Shown piece after piece: positions 24,561-32,669 of a DNA stretch of 64,000 bases. A program made the translations under genes and the position numbers. Under the pieces are notes generated by a model, which saw only the letters and a list, made by a program, of their open reading frames with translations, ran no database searches and had not been told where the DNA came from. Positions within the stretch are counted from its first letter, which is position 1, and each line of letters starts with the position of its first letter. Source of the stretch: Dictyophora rubrovolvata (taxonomy: Eukaryota > Basidiomycota > Agaricomycetes > Phallales > Phallaceae); the NCBI GenBank assembly GCA_029959195.1, contig CP114120.1, positions 1,984,001-2,048,000 of the forward strand, written 5' to 3'.

Positions 24561-24779
24561 TGTAAGTTAATTAGTCTCTTCCCTAGTGGTCGGTAACGAC
24601 GACTAATATTACCTGTAAGTTAATTAGTCTACAGGTGTGTAAGTATATTATGTTATTGTATTGATGTGGTCTACTCACCTCTTCCCTAGTGGTCGGTAAC
24701 GACGACTAGGGGAGAGGTGACGCGCTTGTACTACGCGTATAGGGCGTGATACTGGCGCTTAGTGCGCCGGATTCTAACA
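24561..24779 (-). repeat. Copia LTR (3' LTR of the element)
   Basis: A 219-base LTR that starts TGTAAGTTAATT and ends GGATTCTAACA on the + strand. It is identical by eye to 27518-27736. It contains an internal short duplication of its own first words (tgtaagttaattagtct twice). Confidence 0.95.
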
Positions 24780-24958
24780 CACCCCCTCAATGATCACCGC
24801 AGGTGATCATTGCTCGATCACGCCCATTTCTCTAGTGAGTTCCTTGTGTTTGGGGCCGGGTATGGCTTTAGTTAACCCATCTGCTAGCATTTTCGACGTC
24901 GGGATGTACCGAAATTCGGCGGATCCATCCTCCACTTTTTCGCGTAGATAATGGTATT

Positions 24959-27211
24959 TTACGTCGATGTGTTTTGATATACATTTTCATGTATTTTAAT
25001 CTCATCACTCGTCTCAATAAATCTTACATTTCTTGAGACATGCACACGTCCAGTCGTTTTGTCATAGCATCTATATGCTTTTGAGTTCTGGGAGTACCCG
25101 ACTAGTGTATGCTCCTTTGACTGTTCGCCAATTTTAGTGCCATTCTGCAAGAGGACGAACGCCCGTGAACCGAATGCACGGAGGTGTGAGACATCGGGCT
25201 TTGATTTGTGCCATGCTTCATATGGGGTCATGCCTTTTAGGGCCTTGGTTGGTGTACGGTTCTTTAGGTATGTTGCTGTGAGGACACACTCACCCCACAG
25301 CCGTTTTGGCAGGCCAGCACTTATCCGCATGGTTCTGGCACGGCTCATTATGGTGCGGTGTGTGCGTTCCACTAGTCCATTCTGGTATGAACTGTGTGGT
25401 GCCGTAACCTCATGTCTGACACCTTCCCGTTTTAGTCTCGATTCGAAGGTTTTCGCACAGAATTCGCCACCATTGTCAGTCCGGATGCACTTCAGTTTAC
25501 GACCCGACTCATGTTCCACCAACGGTTTCCATTCATGGAAAGCATTCTCGGCATCGTCTTTCCCTTTTAAGAGGTAGGTCCATGTCATTCTCGTGTGATC
25601 ATCAATGATATTAAGTATATATCTAGCGCCTCCTGAACTCGTTACTGAAGCCGGACCCGCTATGTCTAAATGAACTTTCTCCAGTCTCCGTTTGGCACGC
25701 TTGCCTCTTCGGATTCTAGGCCGTGGTTCTTTCGTCTGTTTTCCCAGGATGCAATATTGGCATTCGGGAATTCTCGAAGAAGTATTGACGCTCATACCGG
25801 AAGCCATTTTATCCTTCGCCATTTTCTTAATGGCGTCATATCCAACGTGGCCTAATCGTCTGTGCCACGTCTCATAGGAGTCGGAGTGGCCGGCAACATG
25901 TGCTTCTTCGTAGCAGGGGGGTTTCCGGGTTGACAGTGCGTACAGCCTTCCTCCTTGTCTCTTTCCAATGGCCACCACTCTCCCTTTTTCCTTCCCCACC
26001 TTGCATCCCTCTGAGTTGAAAGATACAGAATGTCCCTCATCGCATAACTTTCCGATAGATATCAGTCTTAGTTCAGCTTCTGGTGCGTACAAGACATTTT
26101 TCAGCATAAGCTTCTCGCCCGATTCACAGGTTAGGTTGATGGTCCCACGAGCTGTCGCTTTGATCGTGTGGCCACCCACACCACGAATGTTCTTGGGTTC
26201 GATTTGGGTTAGGTTTGTGAAATCGGATTTGAAAGGGCTGCAGTGGCTCGTTGCTGCAGAGTCCAGGTGGAATATCGGTGCTGGTTGGGTCGGTTCTATG
26301 GTAGCAGCTGCATGTTCGTCGATTGCTGCACACGACCATTCAGACAGGCATTCGTCTTCCCGGGAGACTGCGGCGGCTTCAGATCCACTCTCCTGCTCTT
26401 GAGCAGCAGCTACTTGTTGTCCTCCCTTCTTTTTGGGACCCTGTCCTTCTGCACCTCCACCTTTTGCCCAGCACTGTGCTTTGATGTGTCCTCGCTTGTT
26501 GCAATTGTGGCATACGATATCGGATTTTTTTCCATGCTTCTTTGTACGGGCTGCCATAGCTGATTCGCCTTGGCTTATCTTGTATTCGCGCTCGTCTGCC
26601 TCAATTCGGGTCATGATGTCCTTGATCGAGACTCGGATGCTTGAGTTGGTTATAAATGACAGTAAGTCTTTCTTTAACCACTCATAGTCTTCATCACTTA
26701 GCGCATTCATGACAAGGATTGTTAACCATTCATCCTGAGTAGGGCCATTGCCATTCTCAAAGATAGCATCAAGCGCATCTTCTATTTCCATCTTAGTCTG
26801 CATCACGGAGGTGCCTCTCGAGAACCGACTTCGAAGCGCGGTCTGCATGTGTTCCAGCTTCATTGGAAGAGTCTTCGCATTGAATTTCTCCTCCAGGAGG
26901 TCCCATGCCTGCTTTGCATTGGTGATTCTTCTGAGTTCGCGTTGCATTGGCGTATCGACCACCATTCCCAGGGCTCCGACAATCTTGTCATTCATGTCAA
27001 GCCATCTCGAGCGTTCTCTCTCGTCGCTGGGCATGCTGTAGGTGCCATCGATGTACTTTCGCAGACCTTGTGCCCGCAAGCACATGCTCACGCTTCGCGA
27101 CCAACTGATCCATTTTCCATCAGTCAGTTTTTCGATGTCTCTGAGTTTGACAGTGGTGTCTGATCTTGGTGTGTCGATAGAGGATGATGTGGTTGGGACA
27201 GGAGTGGACAT
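24959..27211 (-). CDS. Copia gag-protease-integrase polyprotein part (fossil)
   Basis: An open frame of 750 residues. In order, it has a gag region with WISWSRSVSMCLRAQGLRKY, and a CCHC knuckle (CHNCNKRGHIKAQC) near residue 235. The aspartic protease follows (HLDSAATSHCSPFKSDF) near residue 315. The GAG-pre-integrase H-H-C-C finger has WHRRLGHVGYDAIKKMA near residue 450. The integrase core starts at LDIAGPAS and includes RTDNGGEFC, ending in RNVRFIE. As expected for Copia, integrase precedes reverse transcriptase. The protein belongs to a broken element and is listed as a fossil. Confidence 0.93.
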   Translation of the reverse strand: MSTPVPTTSSSIDTPRSDTTVKLRDIEKLTDGKWISWSRSVSMCLRAQGLRKYIDGTYSMPSDERERSRWLDMNDKIVGALGMVVDTPMQRELRRITNAKQAWDLLEEKFNAKTLPMKLEHMQTALRSRFSRGTSVMQTKMEIEDALDAIFENGNGPTQDEWLTILVMNALSDEDYEWLKKDLLSFITNSSIRVSIKDIMTRIEADEREYKISQGESAMAARTKKHGKKSDIVCHNCNKRGHIKAQCWAKGGGAEGQGPKKKGGQQVAAAQEQESGSEAAAVSREDECLSEWSCAAIDEHAAATIEPTQPAPIFHLDSAATSHCSPFKSDFTNLTQIEPKNIRGVGGHTIKATARGTINLTCESGEKLMLKNVLYAPEAELRLISIGKLCDEGHSVSFNSEGCKVGKEKGRVVAIGKRQGGRLYALSTRKPPCYEEAHVAGHSDSYETWHRRLGHVGYDAIKKMAKDKMASGMSVNTSSRIPECQYCILGKQTKEPRPRIRRGKRAKRRLEKVHLDIAGPASVTSSGGARYILNIIDDHTRMTWTYLLKGKDDAENAFHEWKPLVEHESGRKLKCIRTDNGGEFCAKTFESRLKREGVRHEVTAPHSSYQNGLVERTHRTIMSRARTMRISAGLPKRLWGECVLTATYLKNRTPTKALKGMTPYEAWHKSKPDVSHLRAFGSRAFVLLQNGTKIGEQSKEHTLVGYSQNSKAYRCYDKTTGRVHVSRNVRFIETSDEIKIHENVYQNTST

Positions 27212-27294
27212 GGTGATGGGATGGATTTGTTCTCGTATACTGATCTTTACTTATACAGATTCTTTGGGGTTCTACACGTGTTAGAGGTGCAGTT

Positions 27295-27311
27295 CGGGGC
27301 CCATAACCTGT
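27295..27311 (-). repeat. Second copy of the Copia primer-binding word
   Basis: Seventeen bases here are identical to 27504-27520, which span the 5' LTR junction and the primer-binding site. The copies are 209 bases apart and in the same orientation. They enclose the tRNA-like segment described next. Confidence 0.85.
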
Positions 27312-27316
27312 CAGCA

Positions 27317-27390
27317 ACTCGGCCTGGCTAGGAATCGAACCTTAACCGTCCCTGCTCTAGAGGGAGGTGTCACTGCACCACCGGTCCTCA
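27317..27390 (-). other. tRNA-like segment in the Copia leader
   Basis: On the minus strand this stretch has an A-box-like word (TGGTGCAGTGA) and an exact B-box consensus (GGTTCGATTCC) at tRNA-like spacing. A 4-base D stem (GGTG/CACC) and a 5-base anticodon stem (TCCCT/AGGGA) close a 7-base loop, CTAGAGC. The acceptor stem pairs poorly, so a working tRNA is unlikely. It could be a captured tRNA-derived RNA or a SINE-like head. Confidence 0.45.
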
Positions 27391-27517
27391 GTCGAGTGTG
27401 GCTCACTGTTCCCATCACTCCCCTTCAAGCCATGCTCCGACTGACATGCTTGTTTACGGGCGACTATCCTACCATCCAGTGTGTGCACAGCGTTTTCCCG
27501 CGTCGGGGCCCATAACC

Positions 27518-27736
27518 TGTAAGTTAATTAGTCTCTTCCCTAGTGGTCGGTAACGACGACTAATATTACCTGTAAGTTAATTAGTCTACAGGTGTGTAAG
27601 TATATTATGTTATTGTATTGATGTGGTCTACTCACCTCTTCCCTAGTGGTCGGTAACGACGACTAGGGGAGAGGTGACGCGCTTGTACTACGCGTATAGG
27701 GCGTGATACTGGCGCTTAGTGCGCCGGATTCTAACA
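27518..27736 (-). repeat. Copia LTR (5' LTR of the element)
   Basis: This is the 5' LTR in element orientation. On the minus strand it is followed directly by the initiator-tRNA-Met-like primer-binding site (27505-27517). Confidence 0.95.
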
Positions 27737-27969
27737 TATTTCACATTCGCCTAAGCAGCACCAGGACCCGCTCCATGGAAGACTAAGGACCTCAAAACAA
27801 ATATCTCCGTAGATATCCAATTAGACTAGCCGTGACATAAAGCTATCTAGTTCGGATCGTTATACCGCAACTGGAATTGACGGAAAATTTTATGACTGTA
27901 CTTCCAGAGGTATATAATTATTTGCAATTTCAATCTACTGAATATTCTTCTTAGCATTTACTATGTGTC

Positions 27970-28410
27970 TTGAATGTCCAACATGACTGCTCAACATCCT
28001 ATTGTGCAGCAGATAGCTCAAGATTTACTCAGTGGGAACACCAAGAAACAAAGAAAAAGATAAAGCTTGTTAAACACAAGGATGAAAAGTTTTTCATTCT
28101 TAATACTTCATCTCTATATAATTACAGATTTATCCAAGACTTCCTTGCTGAAGAATTTCCAAAACCTCAGGTCTATTATCAAGATCATACCGTCCCCCGC
28201 CTGCAAGGCATGACTCAAGTTCAGGACAAAAAATGGCAGGCCCAACAAATGAAAGAACTTGCGAAATTGAGAAAAGCCTTGAAACTGGATAATGGCATGG
28301 GTATAGCTCGCAAAAATGATGAGCCGGCAGAAGAAATTGAAGAAATTGAAGCGGTTATCCAGAGGGTAGAGATGATTGGGGGGGCCAGCAGAGATGCCAC
28401 AGATGTCTGA
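27970..28410 (+). CDS. Hypothetical protein fragment between elements
   Basis: An open frame of about 146 residues. A Lys-rich start is followed by FLAEEFPKPQVYYQDHTVPR and a charged helical tail (KELAKLRKALKLDNGMGIAR) with repeated Glu-Glu-Ile words. The tail is probably coiled coil. The frame lies between the Copia element and a solo LTR on the same strand as the interrupted genes and may be one more exon of them. Part of the preceding sequence (QQIAQDLLSGNTKKQRKR) is open in another frame. No family is recognised. Confidence 0.35.
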   Translation: MNVQHDCSTSYCAADSSRFTQWEHQETKKKIKLVKHKDEKFFILNTSSLYNYRFIQDFLAEEFPKPQVYYQDHTVPRLQGMTQVQDKKWQAQQMKELAKLRKALKLDNGMGIARKNDEPAEEIEEIEAVIQRVEMIGGASRDATDV

Positions 28411-28499
28411 GTCATTGGCAGATGTTTTGATAGAGTCTATAATAATGGTGAAATCACAATACTTGTACTTTTCAATCCTAATTTTTTTTTTTTAAGCCT

Positions 28500-29025
28500 T
28501 GTCACGCTCCGCATGCCATACCTTCCTTATTTGGAAGTCCAATCCCATTCCGCTTATTTCCGTACTCACCCCGCATCTCCATAGCAATCCCATCCTGTAC
28601 TTGTCAGTACTCTGTCCGGACTTCAAGTCTGTCACCTTCCTTATGGGGAAACCAGCTCCTGACTCTTAGTAATAAGGAATAAAGATTTTATAATCATCAC
28701 CCCTAGCTGTGTACAACCATATGCTACCTTTCCTTATTTATTCTTATCCCCATTCCCGTAGTTCCGTTCCCTCTTGTATTTAAACCCCCAGTTTCCAGCT
28801 GTGGATCCCTAGTCTGAATATCAGCTTTATTAGTTTCATCTCGTACCCTCTAAGTCCCTGCCACTCCGAAATTGAGGGATATATAAAGCTGGGTGAGCGG
28901 GCACAGCTTATAAGCTGAAGCCAAGTCCCTTGTCCCATACTTCCGTGCTCTGTCTTCCGCCCATCCCTGGCAGTCCGGACTTTCTTGGAGACATCTGGGA
29001 TAGTCCCGGACCGCTGTACGTAACA
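28500..29025 (-). mobile_element. Solo LTR, family A, copy 2
   Basis: A 526-base copy of the 21055-21579 LTR in opposite orientation, with both termini present (minus strand TGTTACGTAC to GCGTGACA). The flanks agcct and gtaat do not match, so no target duplication is seen. The flanks may have been rearranged after insertion. It is noticeably diverged from copy 1. Confidence 0.82.
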
Positions 29026-29856
29026 GTAATGATTCCCATGGGGGTGGGCTCTACATCCCATGTTTATCTTCATATCGCTCATCTGAACGATGTCAGCGTA
29101 ATCCTGAAAGCCCTTATCCTCCATCACGTATTGCGCCCAGTCTTCAACACTTTTCACCCATCAGGTCCACCACACCCTCAAACCCATCCACATACTCTTC
29201 AGCTGGAGTTGATCTCACGAGTTTATCCCTGGATAATAACTCTGCCCTGTTTCTCCTATACCTACCTCTTATTCTGAGTATCCTATTTCTCCTCCTCTTA
29301 CCTCTGCCATGCTTTCTCCCTCTGCTGTCCCTTCAACTTCTCCTTCCACCAACCCTTCGACTTCTCCCACTCCTTCTCCCATCATAGCTTCTTCTCGTCC
29401 CATCACTGTGATAGCTCATCAGGAAGCTCTCGACTTACAGGCAGTGACTGCTCACCTATGTGATCTTTGGAATTTGAACCAGGGAAACCGTGATTACATG
29501 TTTAAAATATCAAAGGTATGTATTATGGTCATTCTCGACAATCTGTTCTTATTATGATTTGAAGTGGGACCTCAGGCATCTTTTACTTGCCTCAGAGGCG
29601 TGACACCTACACTACCAGGAACATGTCAAAGAAGACAAGCCAGATTTTTCCAAAGAAGATTGGTATAAGGTTATTGATATTGTTTATTTGTTCTCATGTA
29701 CTGATATCCATCAAGAAAAGGGTTGTCCCAAAACTGAAGGTATTCATGATGAGTCCTGACCTTCAAGCGTATGTCATGGGCTTGACTACCTTTGTTATGG
29801 TGAGTTAATCACCTGCTTATATTCCGACGGATGACCAATGCTCACAAGGCCGATAT

Positions 29857-31125
29857 TGTCAGGGTACGCTAGTGTCATCCCCTTATTTTTCTACATTTAT
29901 CTTCGGTTCTGGTCTATTTTATTTATTTCCATATTTCTCGTATTCTATCCCATCTCTTGCATTTCCCTCTCCTTCCGTATTCCCATTTTTCCTTCAACAG
30001 GCGCTGTTAAGTACCAATTCTCAGGTATCAGCGACGAAGGTATAAATGTTAATAATCGTATTTAATGATACAAACGTCACCGTAATGTCGTAGAGTGCGG
30101 TCTCAACCTGAGTGGGTTGTACCACGACAGTCCTCTGGACGTTGGCTCTACTTGTCTTGACGTCATTCGGGATCTTTGAGTCATCAAAGAATATCGTTGA
30201 GCTGAAGCTCTAAGAAGTCTAAAACAATCTGGTAGAATAGATCATCGACTAGAAAGCAGAAGAACAAGAGATGGAAGAAGTAGCGGATCCAATGCCGGAA
30301 CGGTGTTGTTGCTACAGACGGTTTAGATTTAAAGCGTTTGGAAATGACTGAAGCACTATTGGGAAATGAAGACTATATTGAGATATCGAACTAGGTTCGA
30401 TATTAAGTCTGAAGAGAAGTCTAGCTACAAAGTATAGGAGGCTTTATATGCAAGTACGCTAGAGGTTTGAATCTCAGTTCAAAATAGATAACGAACTTGA
30501 GAATGTATACATGTCATAGCAATTCATGAGTATCATAAGTATATGCAGGGTCAGTTTGCCATGTGGCAAACATGAGGCAATAAGAACAAAGGGAAAGCAC
30601 ATAAGGACCTACGACTGTCATAGATGATCTCATGCGCGGTTTGGAACTAGAATATATACCAAAGGTCTATCCGCGGCTTACTGTAAGTCCTAGGAAGATG
30701 ACGGCGTCTAGGACTTCGTGAAAACGGCGATGAAGTCTGATAAGACTTCCGGTCGTGGCGTCTACGAAGCGATTGTGATAAGATAACGTTTAAGTATGAT
30801 AAGATAAGGGAATATAATGAGGAATCTGTATCGCTAGTGATGTCATGAATCGGATCATGACAGGCGCTGAGTGCCCGTTCTCATCAGAGCCATGGCCTAG
30901 GCCCCGGCTAAAAGTCCGGGACTGGCACGTATCCACACCCAGTCCATGAATCAAAGGCCGCATGTGGCCTTTGCCACTTTTCATAGTATATAGTTAGTAG
31001 CCCTAGAGGAGGGATCCCTAAGTTTGTTCTCTTAGGATCCCCTCCCTCTAGGTGAGTTAGTATTATTCCTAGAATATATTTTGCTTAGGATCCCCTCCCT
31101 CTAGTCTGAGAGAGTAACCCTGACA
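29857..31125 (+). mobile_element. Solo LTR, family B, copy 2 (carries an inserted LTR)
   Basis: The outer LTR ends TGTCAGGGT at the left and ACCCTGACA at the right. It has a perfect 5-base target duplication, gatat (29852-29856 and 31126-31130). It is interrupted at 30005-30862 by another solo LTR. Without that insertion and its target duplication, its length is 406 bases, the same as copy 1. The visible differences from copy 1 are few. Confidence 0.9.
30005..30862 (+). mobile_element. Solo LTR, family C, inserted in the family B LTR
   Basis: This 858-base segment starts TGTTAAGTACC and ends ATCATGACA. It is flanked by a perfect 5-base duplication, ggcgc (30000-30004 and 30863-30867), inside the outer LTR. 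The TG/CA ends, 5-base duplication and lack of coding content indicate a solo LTR. It has no second copy in the window, so its family is unassigned. It must be younger than the outer LTR. Confidence 0.82.
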
Positions 31126-31159
31126 GATATCCTTGAAAACCCCAAAAACTGGGATGTCC

Positions 31160-31652
31160 TGTAAGGTTACGCTAGTTATTCAAGATGTATCCGTGTAGAA
31201 AATAAATATGATCGAATTGTCGGATAATAACTCGTTCAAGAAAGTGAACGTAAAATAAGCTGAACCAAAAGTATTGAAGTCGAAGCCTTGTTATCGAAGC
31301 TGAGACGAACGAGAACGCGTTTAATTGATAAGATAAGATAGTAAGATTAAATCGAGAATCGATTTAATCTAAAGCGCAAGTGAAAAGAATAAGATTTGAG
31401 ATTCGGACAAGATTCGAGGCAACAGTGTTATATTAAAAGCTATACTACTTACAAAGGAGTCTCGCGTCATACATAGACGACGAGTTTACATTCTAATAAA
31501 CTATACTACCGAAGGTCCACAAGCGACCACAATGACTTAGAAATACAATAAAGGTACAACGCGCGAATAAAACGAAAAGAAATAAGGCTTATCTAAATTT
31601 TCTATTTTTTTTTTTGTTGGAGGGGCCGCCGGTTGAACTCTAATACCTAACA
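31160..31652 (-). repeat. Gypsy LTR (3' LTR of the element)
   Basis: The 493-base LTR runs from TGTAAGGTTACG to TACCTAACA on the + strand. The polypurine tract adjoins it on its right (about 31655-31672). Confidence 0.95.
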
Positions 31653-31775
31653 GAATCCCCTCTCTTTGAGATTTATTCGAGAAGTTAAATGAGAAAAATG
31701 AAAATGAAAAGAAATGAAAATACGAGGAAATATGGATTCTCTTCGGTTGCCTTCGTGTATGAACATCGATCTTGA

Positions 31776-32315
31776 TTAATGGATGCGGCTCGCGAGAGAT
31801 GGAGGAGGTTGATTAGTGTAGTATTCTGAATAAGGTCGAATCGTTTGGCCAATGAGTTCAATTTCGTCGTCGGAGAGGACGGCCTCATTTCTGATGGAGT
31901 CCACGTAAAATAGAATTATCAATGGTGGTCGTATACCGTCCATGAAGTCGATGTAATCCGAAGTGAGTGTGATTTCCGAGCTTAGCTCTTCGAACCAAAT
32001 ACTGTCATAGAAAGCTATTGCTTGTGATAAACGAAGACCGCAAATGTTGTAGAACCAGAGTTTAATTATGATGCGACGTCGAAGAAACGTTCGAAACCTA
32101 ACCGTGTGAGGAAATTGAAACATGGAGTCGATAATAGAAAAATCAAAAGGCGCAGAAGCAGGAGACTCGTTTTTATAACGCTTAATGATGTCGAGACAAA
32201 AACGAGTTTCGGGTGTTGGCATGGGTGGCGGCGTAAGTAATCCGCGAAATATGAGCGAATTTGTTGTAGGAGCGTTAGCGACGTCGAAAGCTTTATCAGG
32301 GTCTAGAATTAACAT
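31776..32315 (-). CDS. Extra sense ORF of the Gypsy element, 179 residues
   Basis: An ATG-initiated frame (MLILDPDKAFDVANAPTTNS) lies between the end of pol and the 3' LTR, in the sense direction of the element. It includes FRGLLTPPPMPTPETRFCLD and FRTFLRRRIIIKLWFYNICG and ends PPSLASRIH. It has no long membrane helix, so an envelope role is not supported, and no domain is recognised. Its intact length in a young element suggests that it may be a genuine accessory gene of this Gypsy lineage. Confidence 0.55.
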   Translation of the reverse strand: MLILDPDKAFDVANAPTTNSLIFRGLLTPPPMPTPETRFCLDIIKRYKNESPASAPFDFSIIDSMFQFPHTVRFRTFLRRRIIIKLWFYNICGLRLSQAIAFYDSIWFEELSSEITLTSDYIDFMDGIRPPLIILFYVDSIRNEAVLSDDEIELIGQTIRPYSEYYTNQPPPSLASRIH

Positions 32316-32669
32316 TGGAATAGAGATGGATAGAAATAAGGATGGAGTCGGGAGTTAAGAAAGAGGTTTGAAGTTTGAATAGGAGTAAGATGATGATAGG
32401 GGGTACCCCCTTTAGCAGGACAGTATAACGCGAACCTGAGCTTTGTGGCCGCGTCGTTCTGTGTCCCAGTCACGAAGGATTTCGGGTGCATTCTTCAAGT
32501 CCTTCTTGGTCAACCATTCGTCTGAATCAGGACCATATCCGACAAAGCGTGTTCAAAAGAGTCGTTGACGTTTTCCTCCTTTGGGACGAATGAACTTTTC
32601 ATCCACGATTCTTTCGACCTCCCATTCCGGTAGATCAATGAAATCTTTCCTAGTTAGCTGTCTTTTGGG

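Larger units (their letters stand above)
24561..27736 (-). mobile_element. Copia (Ty1/Copia) LTR retrotransposon, broken
   Basis: Two LTRs of 219 bases (24561-24779 and 27518-27736) read identically and are flanked by a perfect 5-base duplication, tattt (24556-24560 and 27737-27741). This means a recent insertion. The element is on the minus strand. Parts seen are gag, a CCHC zinc knuckle, protease, integrase and the last stretch of RNase H (SKHIDVKYHYLRE) near the 3' LTR; the order protease-integrase before RNase H marks the Copia family. The internal region is short for a Copia element, and the element is broken (at least one break). The primer-binding site next to the 5' LTR (GGTTATGGGCCCC) matches the anticodon arm of initiator tRNA-Met, as in Drosophila copia. 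Confidence 0.95.

Noticed and set aside
25137-27163. Several plus-strand open frames of 60-146 residues
   Set aside because: All are antisense shadows of the Copia coding frame.
29026-29160. Minus-strand frame with EDWAQYVMEDKGFQDYAD
   Set aside because: Short, meets stops upstream and is bounded by an LTR. It may be a scrap of another gene but cannot be supported.
31776-32315. Extra Gypsy ORF as an envelope gene
   Set aside because: No signal peptide, membrane helix or glycoprotein-like cysteine pattern is visible.
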